Origin: a virus | Reading direction: 5' to 3' (one strand) | IMG/VR virus record: IMGVR_UViG_3300029922_000057 | Span: 1 to 64,000 of that record | DNA: 64,000 nt | Part shown: piece by piece, positions 47,497-56,124 of the stretch | How positions within the stretch are numbered: position 1 is the stretch's first letter | Layout: the number at the start of each line of letters is the position of its first letter | Program-made: the position numbers and the translations under genes | Notes under the pieces: generated by a model | Told to the model about the DNA's origin: nothing | The model's input: the letters and a program-made list of their open reading frames with translations, nothing else | Database searches by the model: none

Positions 47497-48126
47497 ATGA
47501 AGAAGTATTTCGTCCTACTCCTTGCAGGGGTTCTTTCTTTGGCCGGTGCCCTATCTGCACAAACAAATGGTCTCGTAGTTTCGACCGCAACCGAGGCTGT
47601 TGGTATCCATTACAACAACCAATGGGGGGCCGGTAATGTAACTACGATGCTGTTGGACGTGTTTGACTGGGGAGCACAAAAAGGGAACAGCCTTTCTGCC
47701 GGTGAATATACCGTGCTTGCTTCCACGGGTGGATTCAACAGCTATCTTGGTGGGGTCCATGTTATACCTGATGTTTCCAGTATCGTGAAGCATACAAATA
47801 TCCCTTCTGACCAGTTTGGGGTGTTTGCGGATTTTGCTGCTGGTAACTCCACGTTCAGCAACACTACACCTAACCAGTTTACCTACTTGATTGGTGGCGG
47901 GACTCAGTATCGAGTGACCCCCAGCATCTCATGGTCAACGGTGGATTTCCGTTGGGGGCATCTTGGTTCTCAGGATTTCTACACAGCATCCACAGGTTTG
48001 GTGTATTACTTCAACCCAACAGTAAGTCAGAATCTGGCGGTTAAGAGAATGTTGGTACGGGCGACTGTCAGAAAGAACTATAAGGTCGCAGAAGACGCCG
48101 CCGCTGCCGCTGTGAAGTCGAATTAA
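47497..48126 (+). CDS. Exported beta-rich protein with signal peptide
   Basis: 209 residues. A clear Sec signal peptide, MKKYFVLLLAGVLSLAGALS, with an AxSAQ-like cleavage near residue 21, precedes a Gly/Ser/Thr-rich beta domain (TYLIGGGTQYRVTPSISWS, STGLVYYFNP) resembling small outer-membrane barrels. No cysteine pairs. It would act in the host envelope, for example in receptor masking, which is inference. Followed by a strong terminator. Confidence 0.6.
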   Translation: MKKYFVLLLAGVLSLAGALSAQTNGLVVSTATEAVGIHYNNQWGAGNVTTMLLDVFDWGAQKGNSLSAGEYTVLASTGGFNSYLGGVHVIPDVSSIVKHTNIPSDQFGVFADFAAGNSTFSNTTPNQFTYLIGGGTQYRVTPSISWSTVDFRWGHLGSQDFYTASTGLVYYFNPTVSQNLAVKRMLVRATVRKNYKVAEDAAAAAVKSN

Positions 48127-48145
48127 GTGTAATGTATCTAACATA

Positions 48146-48177
48146 GACCCACCCCATTGGGGTGGGTCTTTTGTTTT
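48146..48177 (+). terminator. Rho-independent terminator
   Basis: GACCCACCCC-ATT-GGGGTGGGTC, 10-bp perfect stem, then TTTTGTTTT. Confidence 0.92.
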
Positions 48178-48268
48178 GCCGTAAATACTGTGGAAATTCA
48201 ACTATAGAGTTCAGTATTAGATGGTATATAGCGCAAGCTGCACACCATAAGGTTTGAGGTTAGTCATA

Positions 48269-48607
48269 ATGGCAAATTCACGCATAGGCCGGGAACTGCT
48301 GATAGGTCGAGTTCAACAAGTTCTCAACTTATCCACTAAGAAGGAAGCTGAGGAACTTGTCACTAAGGTCATTAAGTGCATCGAAGATACCCTAATTGAC
48401 AATCTTGGCTCTGACAGTTTTTCAATGAAATTAAATAGCTTTGGTAAGTTCAGTATTCATCACAAACCGGGTATTTATAGAAAGATACCTTTCACTGGTG
48501 AGACTAAGATGACCAACGCCAAACGTAAGGTAAAGTTTGTGGCTCTCGGGAAGCTTAGGCAACTTGAAGTCGCAGATAAGGAAGACTTGAGTAAGGCTTC
48601 CTTATAG
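48269..48607 (+). CDS. HU/IHF-family DNA-bending protein
   Basis: 112 residues from ATG 48269. The beta-arm region FGKFSIHHKPGIYRKIPFTG then NAKRKVKFVALGKLR matches the HU/IHF core (GFGxF...R.G.NPxTGE...VxFxxGKxL). N-terminal helices differ from standard HU and the C-terminus is 10 residues longer. Binds and bends double-stranded DNA; probable role in genome organisation or replication. Own transcription unit after a terminator. Confidence 0.75.
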   Translation: MANSRIGRELLIGRVQQVLNLSTKKEAEELVTKVIKCIEDTLIDNLGSDSFSMKLNSFGKFSIHHKPGIYRKIPFTGETKMTNAKRKVKFVALGKLRQLEVADKEDLSKASL

Positions 48608-48678
48608 CACGCAACACTACACAAAAGCAGTAAAGACACTCGAAACCGAAACAAGACACCGAAACAAAAAGAGGATAT

Positions 48679-49533
48679 ATGAAACAATTCGCTAATGATG
48701 AATTGGATGAACTCCCTGTGGCTTCCAGCAAGCCAACGCCCACAACCACAACCCCTGTTTCAGCAGCTAAGGCTGAGTTGGAAGACGATGAAGTACCAGT
48801 AAAGTCTTCCACAAAAACTTCGGTGGCACCGGCTGACGAAGAAGAGGTTTTTGAAAGCGTTGAATTCGGCGACCAAAAGCTGATTTCACGTAGTGACGGC
48901 CTTGACCGAATCCGCCCGGATAAGGATAAGGTTGTTCGTTTCGCTCTCCTGCCCTTTCTGAAGGGTAAGGACGGCAAGCCCCTCGCCCTGATTGGTAAGT
49001 CCCACTTTCTCGATAAGGTGGAGAAGAAGGGTACCTACCGTTGCGCTCCTGCCAAGGACAATGAAACACCATTCTGCTGCGCTAAGCTCGATCAAGCAGG
49101 GATGATTCACGTCGTTGCCCTTGCCATCCACTATACGAACGCCGACGCAAAGACCGGCAGCTATGAAAAAGGGGTTCCGGTTGAATGGCAGATTGGATAT
49201 GTTGATCTGTCTCGGTCAAACTTCCGTTCGGTATCCGGCCTTGCTCCTGAGGACTCCTCGGTGTATGACATTGACATCGTGATGTCAAAGAAGACCAGTG
49301 GGATTGGGTATGAGTTTGTACTCCGTTCCACCAAGGCAAAGTGGTCTTTGAACCCTGAACTAGCAGCAGAAGTTGAGGCTGAGGCTCAGCAGTTCATCAA
49401 GGATGGGGGTAAGAAGCTCAACAGCAAGCTGGGACGTAAGTTGAGCCTTATCGAGTGGCGTGCCCTGTTGTCTGGTCATCAAGCAGGTTCTGGCAAGGAA
49501 GCGAGCCTCGAAGACATCGAAGACCTTTCATAG
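48679..49533 (+). CDS. Putative single-stranded-DNA-binding-like phage protein
   Basis: 284 residues. N-terminal 60 are acidic/Pro/Thr-rich. The core (VVRFALLPFLKGKDGKPLAL ... YRCAPAKDNETPFCCAKL ... VEWQIGYVDLSRSNF) has a cysteine cluster and beta strands like those in phage ssDNA-binding proteins placed near recombination genes. The C-terminus ends with an acidic LEDIEDLS, as in SSB tails. Assignment rests on layout, not a firm match. Confidence 0.4.
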   Translation: MKQFANDELDELPVASSKPTPTTTTPVSAAKAELEDDEVPVKSSTKTSVAPADEEEVFESVEFGDQKLISRSDGLDRIRPDKDKVVRFALLPFLKGKDGKPLALIGKSHFLDKVEKKGTYRCAPAKDNETPFCCAKLDQAGMIHVVALAIHYTNADAKTGSYEKGVPVEWQIGYVDLSRSNFRSVSGLAPEDSSVYDIDIVMSKKTSGIGYEFVLRSTKAKWSLNPELAAEVEAEAQQFIKDGGKKLNSKLGRKLSLIEWRALLSGHQAGSGKEASLEDIEDLS

Positions 49534-49552
49534 TCAGAAAATTTCACAACTC

Positions 49553-49584
49553 ATGGACTCCTTAAAATAAGGAGTCCATTTTTT
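49553..49584 (+). terminator. Rho-independent terminator
   Basis: ATGGACTCCTTA-AAA-TAAGGAGTCCAT, 12-bp perfect stem, then TTTTT. The reading frame of the GIY-YIG remnant begins inside it. Confidence 0.92.
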
Positions 49585-49952
49585 ATGTCATAACAAACAA
49601 GGTCACAGGAAAGATTTACATCGGTCAGCACAAAGGGGTCAACCTTCAGCAATATCTTCAGAAGAAGTTTTACTATTCTCGCACTCAAAAAACTGGTTCA
49701 TCCTACTTGTTCAATGCGATGAGGAAGTATCCAAACTATAAAGAGTGTCAATGCCATTGCGGGAATCAGTTTATAGCATCTGGAGACAACCTACGGAGCG
49801 GTAACACTAAAGGATGTGGATGTAAAAATGGACGACTTACAGTTCGAACAACACTACGCTCAGGTACTCAAAATGGACGACTTACAGTTCGAACAACACT
49901 ACGCTCAGGTACTCGCGTTTGTGAGGAAACAGAAGCACGCCTCGTGCTTTGA
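49566..49952 (+). pseudogene. Truncated GIY-YIG homing endonuclease remnant
   Basis: No ATG. Frame from 49566 reads FYVITNKVTGKIYIGQHKG (the GIY-YIG core), then SSYLFNAMRKYPNYKE and a zinc knuckle CQCHCGNQF ... GCGCKNG, then runs out of frame across the FtsK-like gene. Catalytic Arg/Glu regions are missing. The 5' end lies in a terminator stem. Confidence 0.65.
49825..49914 (+). repeat. 45-bp perfect tandem duplication
   Basis: Two identical 45-bp copies (49825-49869, 49870-49914), each starting AAAATGGACGACTTACAGTT. It duplicates the start codon and first 15 codons of the FtsK-gamma-like gene in frame (KMDDLQFEQHYAQVL twice). Confidence 0.95.
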
Positions 49953-50250
49953 GTTGCAGAAGGAGTTCCACATCAGATACGTGGACGCGGTGCGCCTGAT
50001 GGATACTTTGGATGCCTGTGATATAGTAGATATAGCCGCTGGTAGTACAGAGACCGGAAAAGGGCCTCTTCCACTTCTAACCGAGAAGGGTAGGACACTA
50101 AAACAGGAGCGGCAGCAACGAGAGCGGGAGGAAAAGAAACGTGAAGCCGAACAGCCAAAAATTGAGCCTAGTTCACAGGTCAGTGTTACCCTTGCTGCAC
50201 CTGTACCCGTGCGAGAAGTGCGGAAGCGTGCTAAGCTACGCAAACCTTGA
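49828..50250 (+). CDS. FtsK-gamma-like winged-helix protein
   Basis: 140 residues from ATG 49828; the ATG at 49873 in the second repeat copy could be the original start. YAQVLAFVRKQKHASCFELQ then KEFHIRYVDAVRLMDTLDA matches the FtsK gamma domain, which reads KOPS motifs (pattern A..FV...ASxxxLQ..F.I.Y.RA.RLMD.LE). The translocase motor is absent. The C-terminal 50 residues are highly charged. Overlaps the Nudix gene by 110 bases. Confidence 0.65.
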   Translation: MDDLQFEQHYAQVLKMDDLQFEQHYAQVLAFVRKQKHASCFELQKEFHIRYVDAVRLMDTLDACDIVDIAAGSTETGKGPLPLLTEKGRTLKQERQQREREEKKREAEQPKIEPSSQVSVTLAAPVPVREVRKRAKLRKP

Positions 50251-50851
50251 GCCCTTCTGTCTCAACGGGTGCGAAATAGCCCCCCGGTGCCCAAAGTGTG
50301 GTCAGGTTGAAGTGCTGGCACCCGGCATCGACTACTACTGCCCTGACTGCAAAGTAGATTTGAAAGAGTTGATGTCCGAGTACCACCCCGTCCGTCCCAT
50401 GGCTTACCCCGGTGTGGCCGTTAGTGTCATCATCTTCGACAAGGAGGAGCGTGTCCTTCTCGGTAAGCGCAAAGGGCCTCTCGGCACAGGGCAATACTCC
50501 CTTCCCGGAGGTAAGGTAGACTTTGGTGAGGCTCCTCTTATCGCCGCCATGCGTGAGGTTGCGGAGGAGACTTTCCTACAACTCAGGGATGTGTGGTTCA
50601 CAGGTAAAGTTTCAAACGACTGGTTCCCGGAGCAAGGTAAGCATTTTATCAATCTGTTCTATGTCGGAACTGCTGTGAACCCTGAAGACTTGCATGTCCC
50701 GGAGAGCGAGAAAGAAAAGTTCGATGAGTGGTTGTGGTTCAGTCAGTCCGAACTTCCAGAGGGTGTTTGGATGCACACCGCTGAAGTCATCAAAGCGGTG
50801 TTTAAACCGGGCTCGAACGCTCAGTCTAAAATGCCCGGTATTGATATTTGA
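50141..50851 (+). CDS. Nudix hydrolase with zinc-ribbon N-terminus
   Basis: 236 residues from GTG 50141, GGGAGG upstream. Residues 23-75 hold two zinc ribbons (CEKCGS, CPKCGQ, YCPDC). The Nudix box GGKVDFGEAPLIAAMREVAE then ET (GX5EX7REUXEE) is near residues 122-144. Hydrolyses a nucleoside diphosphate derivative; substrate unknown. The ribbon-Nudix order recalls NudC-like proteins. Terminator follows. Confidence 0.85.
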   Translation: MKPNSQKLSLVHRSVLPLLHLYPCEKCGSVLSYANLEPFCLNGCEIAPRCPKCGQVEVLAPGIDYYCPDCKVDLKELMSEYHPVRPMAYPGVAVSVIIFDKEERVLLGKRKGPLGTGQYSLPGGKVDFGEAPLIAAMREVAEETFLQLRDVWFTGKVSNDWFPEQGKHFINLFYVGTAVNPEDLHVPESEKEKFDEWLWFSQSELPEGVWMHTAEVIKAVFKPGSNAQSKMPGIDI

Positions 50852-50878
50852 ACTAAATGTTGAAACACACAACCCTAT

Positions 50879-50906
50879 GAGCCCCCTACCAAGGGGGCTT
50901 TATTTA
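50879..50906 (+). terminator. Rho-independent terminator
   Basis: AGCCCCCT-ACCA-AGGGGGCT stem followed by TTATTTAT. Confidence 0.85.
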
Positions 50907-50977
50907 TGCCATCAGGTTCCAATTGTAATTAAAACGGTGTATTAGCAATGAGACGACTGAAATGTTGGAGAATGAGT

Positions 50978-51727
50978 ATGCTTGTTTTGGGGTTAGATTT
51001 TGAAACCCTTGGATTGGACCCAAAGGTTCATGCCATCTGCGAGGTTGGTGCTCAGCTTTGGGACACCGACAACCACCGTGCCGTTTTGTCCATGGGATAC
51101 CTTGTGCAAGTCCCCGAGGGCGCTCCCTTTGAAGAAGAGGCGATGAAGGCCACCAAGCTGCCTTTGGAGTTAATTGCCAAGTATGGTAAGGAATCAACCA
51201 AGGCACTTCGTCAGCTTCTTTACATGTATGAACAGGCCGATGTTATTGTGGCTCATAATGGAAATACATGCGACCGGCCCTTCCTGCTTGCATGGATAAA
51301 ATCCTGTGGCTTAGATTTCGATGAAGATAAGTTCTGGATTGATACTCTGACCGACATTGAGTATCCCAACAAGAGATGGAGTCGTCAACTTACCTGTCTC
51401 GCGGCGTATCATGGGTTCCTCAATCCATTCCCTCATCAGGCTCTCGCCGATGTTATGACCACGCTCACCATACTTGATAAGTACCCGATTGAGGAAGTCC
51501 TCGCTTATGCTAAGACCCCCACAATAGGTATCCGCCTGACCATTCCATTTGAAAAGAATCAATGGGGTAAGGACAACGGGTATTTCTGGTACAAGGATAA
51601 GGAAAACAGTAGCATCAAGTTCTGGATGAAGAAGATAAAGGCAAACCGGCTTGAAGAGGAAGAAGCTCTGGTTAAGGAAGCTGGGTTCTCTATAACTCAA
51701 ATCGAGATTCCTGCTGGGGTTTACTAA
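50978..51727 (+). CDS. DEDDh 3'-5' exonuclease (DnaQ-like)
   Basis: 249 residues. ATG 50978 has GGAG 7 bases upstream; an earlier in-frame ATG at 50948 lacks one. Exo I LGLDFETLGLDP (D, E), Exo II AHNGNTCDRPFL (D), Exo III HQALADVMTT (H...D). Family role is proofreading or exonucleolytic trimming. The C-terminal 80 residues are extra and basic. Confidence 0.82.
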   Translation: MLVLGLDFETLGLDPKVHAICEVGAQLWDTDNHRAVLSMGYLVQVPEGAPFEEEAMKATKLPLELIAKYGKESTKALRQLLYMYEQADVIVAHNGNTCDRPFLLAWIKSCGLDFDEDKFWIDTLTDIEYPNKRWSRQLTCLAAYHGFLNPFPHQALADVMTTLTILDKYPIEEVLAYAKTPTIGIRLTIPFEKNQWGKDNGYFWYKDKENSSIKFWMKKIKANRLEEEEALVKEAGFSITQIEIPAGVY

Positions 51728-51805
51728 ACTGTAAGTCAACGAAAATTAACACTTGGTACCGCATAGTCAAAGGGTGAAAGTCTAATCTATGCCCCGAGGT
51801 CTTAT

Positions 51806-52558
51806 ATGAGAACCCTGACTATCGCTGTCTCTGTGCTCGGAACCTTGTTGTTGGGACAACTTACGTACGCCCAATCTCCGACACCTAAACCATCCACGTT
51901 AGACTACGTTAAAAACACCCTATACCCAGCCACTGTGCTGCTTTTCCATCAAGAAGACGACGGCAGCATGAGGTTTGCCTGTACAGCGACCTCAATTGGT
52001 TACAACCCCAAGCAGGAAGCTTACATATTTGCCACGGCGGCTCATTGCATCAATGATAAACATCAACCCTTTATATCTCTGGATGAGGTTGGAACAGACA
52101 AGGTGTTCGTTCGTTCCTTGAGTTCTAGTTGCGGTTCAGAGGAAATGGGGGATGACGTGTGCTTGCTTTTTGTAAGAACAAAGACGCACTTCGAAATTGT
52201 AGATTTAGGGGATGATCCACTTAGTGGAGAACCCATTGTCAGTGTGGAGTCCCCGGCAGGTATGGGTAAACAGATACTCCATGGATACGTCGCTTTGAGT
52301 AAACTTGACCGCACCATTCACGATAAAGAAAGTAAGCTAGATTGGACAGGAGATGTTATCCTTCAACTTCCCGGTGTCCTCGGGGGCTCTTCAGGCGCTT
52401 CTGTTATATGTGAGTCATCTCAGAAAATATGTGCCTTTACAGTAGGTGTGTATGCGGGTGATTTAGGGCAGATGCAGGTAGCCGTTCCAGTTAGTCGGTT
52501 AAAGAAACTACTTGATGATACTGCGAACAAGAAAGAGCCAAAAGCAAGTATTAAGTAG
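51806..52558 (+). CDS. Secreted trypsin-like serine protease
   Basis: 250 residues. Signal peptide MRTLTIAVSVLGTLLLGQLT with cleavage near YAQS. Catalytic triad by motif: His in FATAAHCIND, Asp in MGDDVCLLFV, Ser in GGSSGASV, as in the V8/trypsin-like family. Conserved cysteines near His and Ser. Expected in the periplasm or outside the cell. Unusual in a phage; possible roles are envelope remodelling or attack on surface defence proteins (inference). Confidence 0.75.
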   Translation: MRTLTIAVSVLGTLLLGQLTYAQSPTPKPSTLDYVKNTLYPATVLLFHQEDDGSMRFACTATSIGYNPKQEAYIFATAAHCINDKHQPFISLDEVGTDKVFVRSLSSSCGSEEMGDDVCLLFVRTKTHFEIVDLGDDPLSGEPIVSVESPAGMGKQILHGYVALSKLDRTIHDKESKLDWTGDVILQLPGVLGGSSGASVICESSQKICAFTVGVYAGDLGQMQVAVPVSRLKKLLDDTANKKEPKASIK

Positions 52559-52559
52559 T

Positions 52560-53441
52560 GTGACAACAAAAGCTAAAAATGCACCACCAATCACCCTCCC
52601 CGACCCATTACCAGAAGTACAACAATGGTTAGTGCTCGGCCTTGATCCATCCATGAGTCGTACCGGGTTTGCTTTGATGCAAGTTAAGCCAAGCGCAGAC
52701 GGTACGACTCATGCTGTTTGGAGGCTGGCTGGCTCCGTCAAGCCTGAGTCCTCCGCTGATCCTATCTGGCTTCGAGGGAAGATGATGTCTCTCTACCTTA
52801 GAGACCTAATTGACAAAGCTTCAACAGACATCATGGGTAATGACCCCACAGCGTGGAATCAGGGGGTTGTTGAAAAAAACGGTGTCAGCTATGTTAATAG
52901 AACGCCAGCTTTAGGGCTCATCATCAGCATGGAGTACCCAACGCCCATGAACGACTTTCTAGTGGCGTTGAACCGCATCCTGCACTTGGTGTTTTTCGAG
53001 ACAAATCTGTGGGCGAGGTTCACTACAGTTAGAGTATTAACCACTAATGCAGCCACGCTCCGGTCTTTAATGAACCTTACTAAAACCGGCGCGAAGAACA
53101 AAGCTGAGAACATCAATAAGGCGTATGAATACATTGACAAGGCAACATACCCAAAATTGGATACTGACGCTTGCGATGCTGTTCTTCTCTCTATGATGGC
53201 TCGGCATACAACCTCAATTCTTTTAGGTCATCCTGAGGAGGTACCAGAGAAGTTTTTGGTGTCTCTATGTAACGCCAATCAGGAGATGAAGGGTAAGGGC
53301 AGGAACGCCAAAATCATCACTAAAGGACTCCTACATAGGCGAGAGTATTTCTACTCGTATACACGAAAAACCTACACGCTCATCGTTAACGACGCATCGC
53401 GTCATACTAACAAATTGGAGCGAATCGGGTACTCGATTTAA
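52560..53441 (+). CDS. RuvC-like Holliday-junction resolvase
   Basis: 293 residues from GTG 52560 (start uncertain). RNase H-fold acidic residues: VLGLDPSMSRTGFAL (first Asp), ISMEYP (Glu), and LDTDACDAVLLS (paired Asp) match the RuvC order. Cleaves four-way junctions or branched DNA during recombination and packaging. Just upstream of the RecA-like gene. The C-terminal 60 residues are basic. Confidence 0.7.
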   Translation: MTTKAKNAPPITLPDPLPEVQQWLVLGLDPSMSRTGFALMQVKPSADGTTHAVWRLAGSVKPESSADPIWLRGKMMSLYLRDLIDKASTDIMGNDPTAWNQGVVEKNGVSYVNRTPALGLIISMEYPTPMNDFLVALNRILHLVFFETNLWARFTTVRVLTTNAATLRSLMNLTKTGAKNKAENINKAYEYIDKATYPKLDTDACDAVLLSMMARHTTSILLGHPEEVPEKFLVSLCNANQEMKGKGRNAKIITKGLLHRREYFYSYTRKTYTLIVNDASRHTNKLERIGYSI

Positions 53442-53454
53442 CCGGAGGAAACAA

Positions 53455-54720
53455 ATGCCGCCCAAAAAGCAAGTATCATCTACGTCTGCGCCCAGCGGAC
53501 ACGCCCGTGACTGGACACCTGAACAACGCCGTGCTGCCTTCTCCATAGGTCGCAAGGACACCGCAGCAAACTATCAAATTATCGAATCAGATTTTCAAGA
53601 GGCTCTCGTACCCTATAACCACATCACCTTCGACCGGGTGCTTGGCCTGAAGGGGATGGCTCACCACGGAACTGTTACGCAGATTCATGGTGATGAAGGC
53701 GCTGGCAAGTCAACCACCACAATCTCAATGGTCGCTGAATATCAGAAGCAGACGAGTGAGCCGGTTGGGTTTTTTGCTTATGAGCCAACCACAACTCCTG
53801 ACTACCTCCGCAAGCTCGGCGTTGACATGGACTTCTGCTTCCTGATGTACCCCAGCAGTGTTCAGACTGCCGTGTGGGAGCACATCCGCCTCATGAAGAT
53901 GGGTGTTAGGCTGTTCGTCAATGACTCCATCCCTTTCATGGATACCAAGATTGAAGAGAAGGACATCAAGAGCGGTAAGTTCGCCAAGGCCAACTACGGC
54001 GGAAATGCCAAGGCAATGAGTCTTTTCTATAAAACTCTCCGCCCTTACTTGCAGGAATACGATGCCGCGCTTCTCATGGTCAACCAGACACGCGACCGTA
54101 TCGACAATAGCCGTGAGGCCCAGTATGCGACCAAGTATGACTACGTGAATCGCATCTACACACTGCCCGGTGGTCGTATGTGCCGCTTTATGCCTTCGGT
54201 TATGTTGGAACTCACTTTGGAGAAGGCCATGGCTCCAATGGAAATGGCGAAGATGGAAACGGATGACCTTTTCATCGTTGACCTTGCTGCCCCCGGAACT
54301 AAGCCTGATCCAACCATCAACAAGGTGCGTGTCCGTACTTTGAAAAACAAGGTTACAGGTGCTGGATTCCGTAAGGGCAACATTTACATCCGACCCGGCA
54401 AGGGTATTGATGAGAGTGTCAACATTCTTGAACTCTCTCGTCAATTCGGTTACATCACAAACTCGGGAGCGCGTTGGTATGTTGGTAAGTCGAAGGAAGA
54501 CTCTTTCGCTCAATACGCCAACAAGGCGGAAGCCCTCGAAGCCCTCGTTGTGAAGCGTGACCCGGATGTCATTGCCAAGCTGCGGTCACTGGTTTATGAA
54601 TCGGTGGATGACAAGCTGGATATGTTTGTTGCTGAGGTCTCTTCTGAGGAGATGGACTTCCTTGATGAGAGCAAGCAAACAATCAGCTTCAACCCGGAAG
54701 AAGATGATGAGTTGGCCTGA
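53455..54720 (+). CDS. RecA/UvsX-like recombinase
   Basis: 421 residues, CGGAGG upstream. Walker A IHGDEGAGKSTTT near residue 80, Walker B VRLFVNDSIPF, and a DNA-loop region ending DRIDNSREAQYATKYD before a C-terminal acidic tail (NPEEDDELA). Core layout fits the RecA/UvsX family: strand invasion for recombination-dependent replication. Stop overlaps the next ATG. Confidence 0.8.
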   Translation: MPPKKQVSSTSAPSGHARDWTPEQRRAAFSIGRKDTAANYQIIESDFQEALVPYNHITFDRVLGLKGMAHHGTVTQIHGDEGAGKSTTTISMVAEYQKQTSEPVGFFAYEPTTTPDYLRKLGVDMDFCFLMYPSSVQTAVWEHIRLMKMGVRLFVNDSIPFMDTKIEEKDIKSGKFAKANYGGNAKAMSLFYKTLRPYLQEYDAALLMVNQTRDRIDNSREAQYATKYDYVNRIYTLPGGRMCRFMPSVMLELTLEKAMAPMEMAKMETDDLFIVDLAAPGTKPDPTINKVRVRTLKNKVTGAGFRKGNIYIRPGKGIDESVNILELSRQFGYITNSGARWYVGKSKEDSFAQYANKAEALEALVVKRDPDVIAKLRSLVYESVDDKLDMFVAEVSSEEMDFLDESKQTISFNPEEDDELA

Positions 54721-55949
54721 TGCGACTTAGTGTCAAGAATTTTCAACCGTGGGCGGATGCGACTTTGAACATTGAGGGGCTGACTGTCTTGGTCGGCCCC
54801 TCAAACAGGGGCAAGTCTTCTTTGTTTCGTGCCCTCAAGGGGGTTCTTCGTAATGACATCCCTGAGGATTTTATACGGAACAATCAGGAAGAACCACTTG
54901 AAATAGAACTTGAGGTTGACGGGCATAACATCAAGGCGTCCCGTAAACGAAAGGGTTCGACTAAATACATCCTCGATGGAAAAACCTACAGTAGTCTTGG
55001 GGGTAAGGTACCGGAGGAGATTGAAAAGCTGAAGTTCGGTGAGATGAAGATAGGGGACTATAGCATTGATCCTATTTTTGCTCATCAAAACAAAGCCCAA
55101 TTTCTGATCGACTCTGACCGTTGGAAACCACAAGAAATAAACGCCGTCCTTGGGGCCTTCTCCAGCACGGAAAAGTTGGACGCCGGGAAGAAGGAAGCCA
55201 ACCTCCGTATCACTCAACGGAAGAGTGAGGCTAACACACTGGCCTCTGAGATTCGTTTAGCTGAGGAGCGAAGCGCCTCCTTACTCGAAATCACAGGCAG
55301 TGCGACAGTTATTGCAGACGCGGTTCTTGCCTTGGAAAGGGACATCAGAGCCCGTGAGGTGCTTGTAGGGCAGTTGGGGTCGGTTCTTTACCATCAGGCG
55401 CGTCTACAGCCTCTACAGACGATCCTGAATACCCTTACCTTACCCAACCTAACTAAAGCGGATACTTTACTTCAGGTCGCCGAAAATCTGGAGACCGCCA
55501 GCCAATCCTTATCGGTATCTCGATTCCTCCGTAAGCTTGAAGCTGCTATTGATGCCACGGCTGCTTCATGGGCAGAAGTGTTGATTATCTACAAGAGGGA
55601 TAAAGGAGTGTGTGAACTGCTCACTCTTCTGGATAAGTTCGGTTTCCAGCGCACAGAATACTCCGACCGACTGACTTCGATCATTGAACAAACTGACTCA
55701 CAATTGACCGAAGTAAAAACCTTGAATGGCAGTATTTCATATTTAGCGGTCGCCATTGAAGCTTATCAGGCTCATCAGGAACTTGCTGATCAACTCAAGG
55801 ATTACGATTCTCAGCTTGAAATCGCGGAAGCCGAGTTAGATACTTTACGACAGGCTTTCGCAGTGGAAGAAGCGGAGAGAAAGCTACCAAAGGTTAAGCC
55901 GGGTACTTGTCCTAAATGTGGCAAGGGATTGGAGCATGTATGTCAGTAA
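54720..55949 (+). CDS. Half-Rad50/SbcC ATPase (N-lobe, coiled coil, zinc hook)
   Basis: 409 residues. The N-lobe has MRLSVKNFQPWADATLNIEG and Walker A GPSNRGKSS, with a Q-loop near FAHQNKAQFL. Coiled coil spans about 150-390 (EIRLAEERSASLLEI, DQLKDYDSQLEIAEAELDTL). It ends with CPKCGKG, a zinc-hook CxxC. The returning coil and C-lobe with signature motif and Walker B are absent. ATP hydrolysis would require another lobe or a divergent dimer. Its likely partner is the Mre11-like protein at 58930. Confidence 0.7.
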   Translation: MRLSVKNFQPWADATLNIEGLTVLVGPSNRGKSSLFRALKGVLRNDIPEDFIRNNQEEPLEIELEVDGHNIKASRKRKGSTKYILDGKTYSSLGGKVPEEIEKLKFGEMKIGDYSIDPIFAHQNKAQFLIDSDRWKPQEINAVLGAFSSTEKLDAGKKEANLRITQRKSEANTLASEIRLAEERSASLLEITGSATVIADAVLALERDIRAREVLVGQLGSVLYHQARLQPLQTILNTLTLPNLTKADTLLQVAENLETASQSLSVSRFLRKLEAAIDATAASWAEVLIIYKRDKGVCELLTLLDKFGFQRTEYSDRLTSIIEQTDSQLTEVKTLNGSISYLAVAIEAYQAHQELADQLKDYDSQLEIAEAELDTLRQAFAVEEAERKLPKVKPGTCPKCGKGLEHVCQ

Positions 55950-56122
55950 CAGTTTTCATCAGAACGCGGGACGGCGATTATAACTATGAGTCAGAAGAGC
56001 CCAGTAAGCAGCACGCCCAGTTTGTGATAGAAGGCTTCAGGAAGGCTGGAGGGTATTGGACTGAAAACGGCATAGTGTTTATTCCATGGCACCGTGTTGA
56101 TTACGCTGAGATAAGGGAGTAA
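55940..56122 (+). CDS. Small hypothetical protein (60 aa)
   Basis: MSVTVFIRTRDGDYNYESEE..., beta-rich, ending GIVFIPWHRVDYAEIRE. Overlaps the ATPase stop by 10 bases. Function unknown. Confidence 0.55.
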   Translation: MSVTVFIRTRDGDYNYESEEPSKQHAQFVIEGFRKAGGYWTENGIVFIPWHRVDYAEIRE

Positions 56123-56124
56123 AG

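Noticed and set aside
53725-54513. Minus-strand ORF of 262 codons opposite the RecA-like gene
   Set aside because: Same reasoning: fully antisense to a confident gene, no initiation signal, no recognisable motifs.
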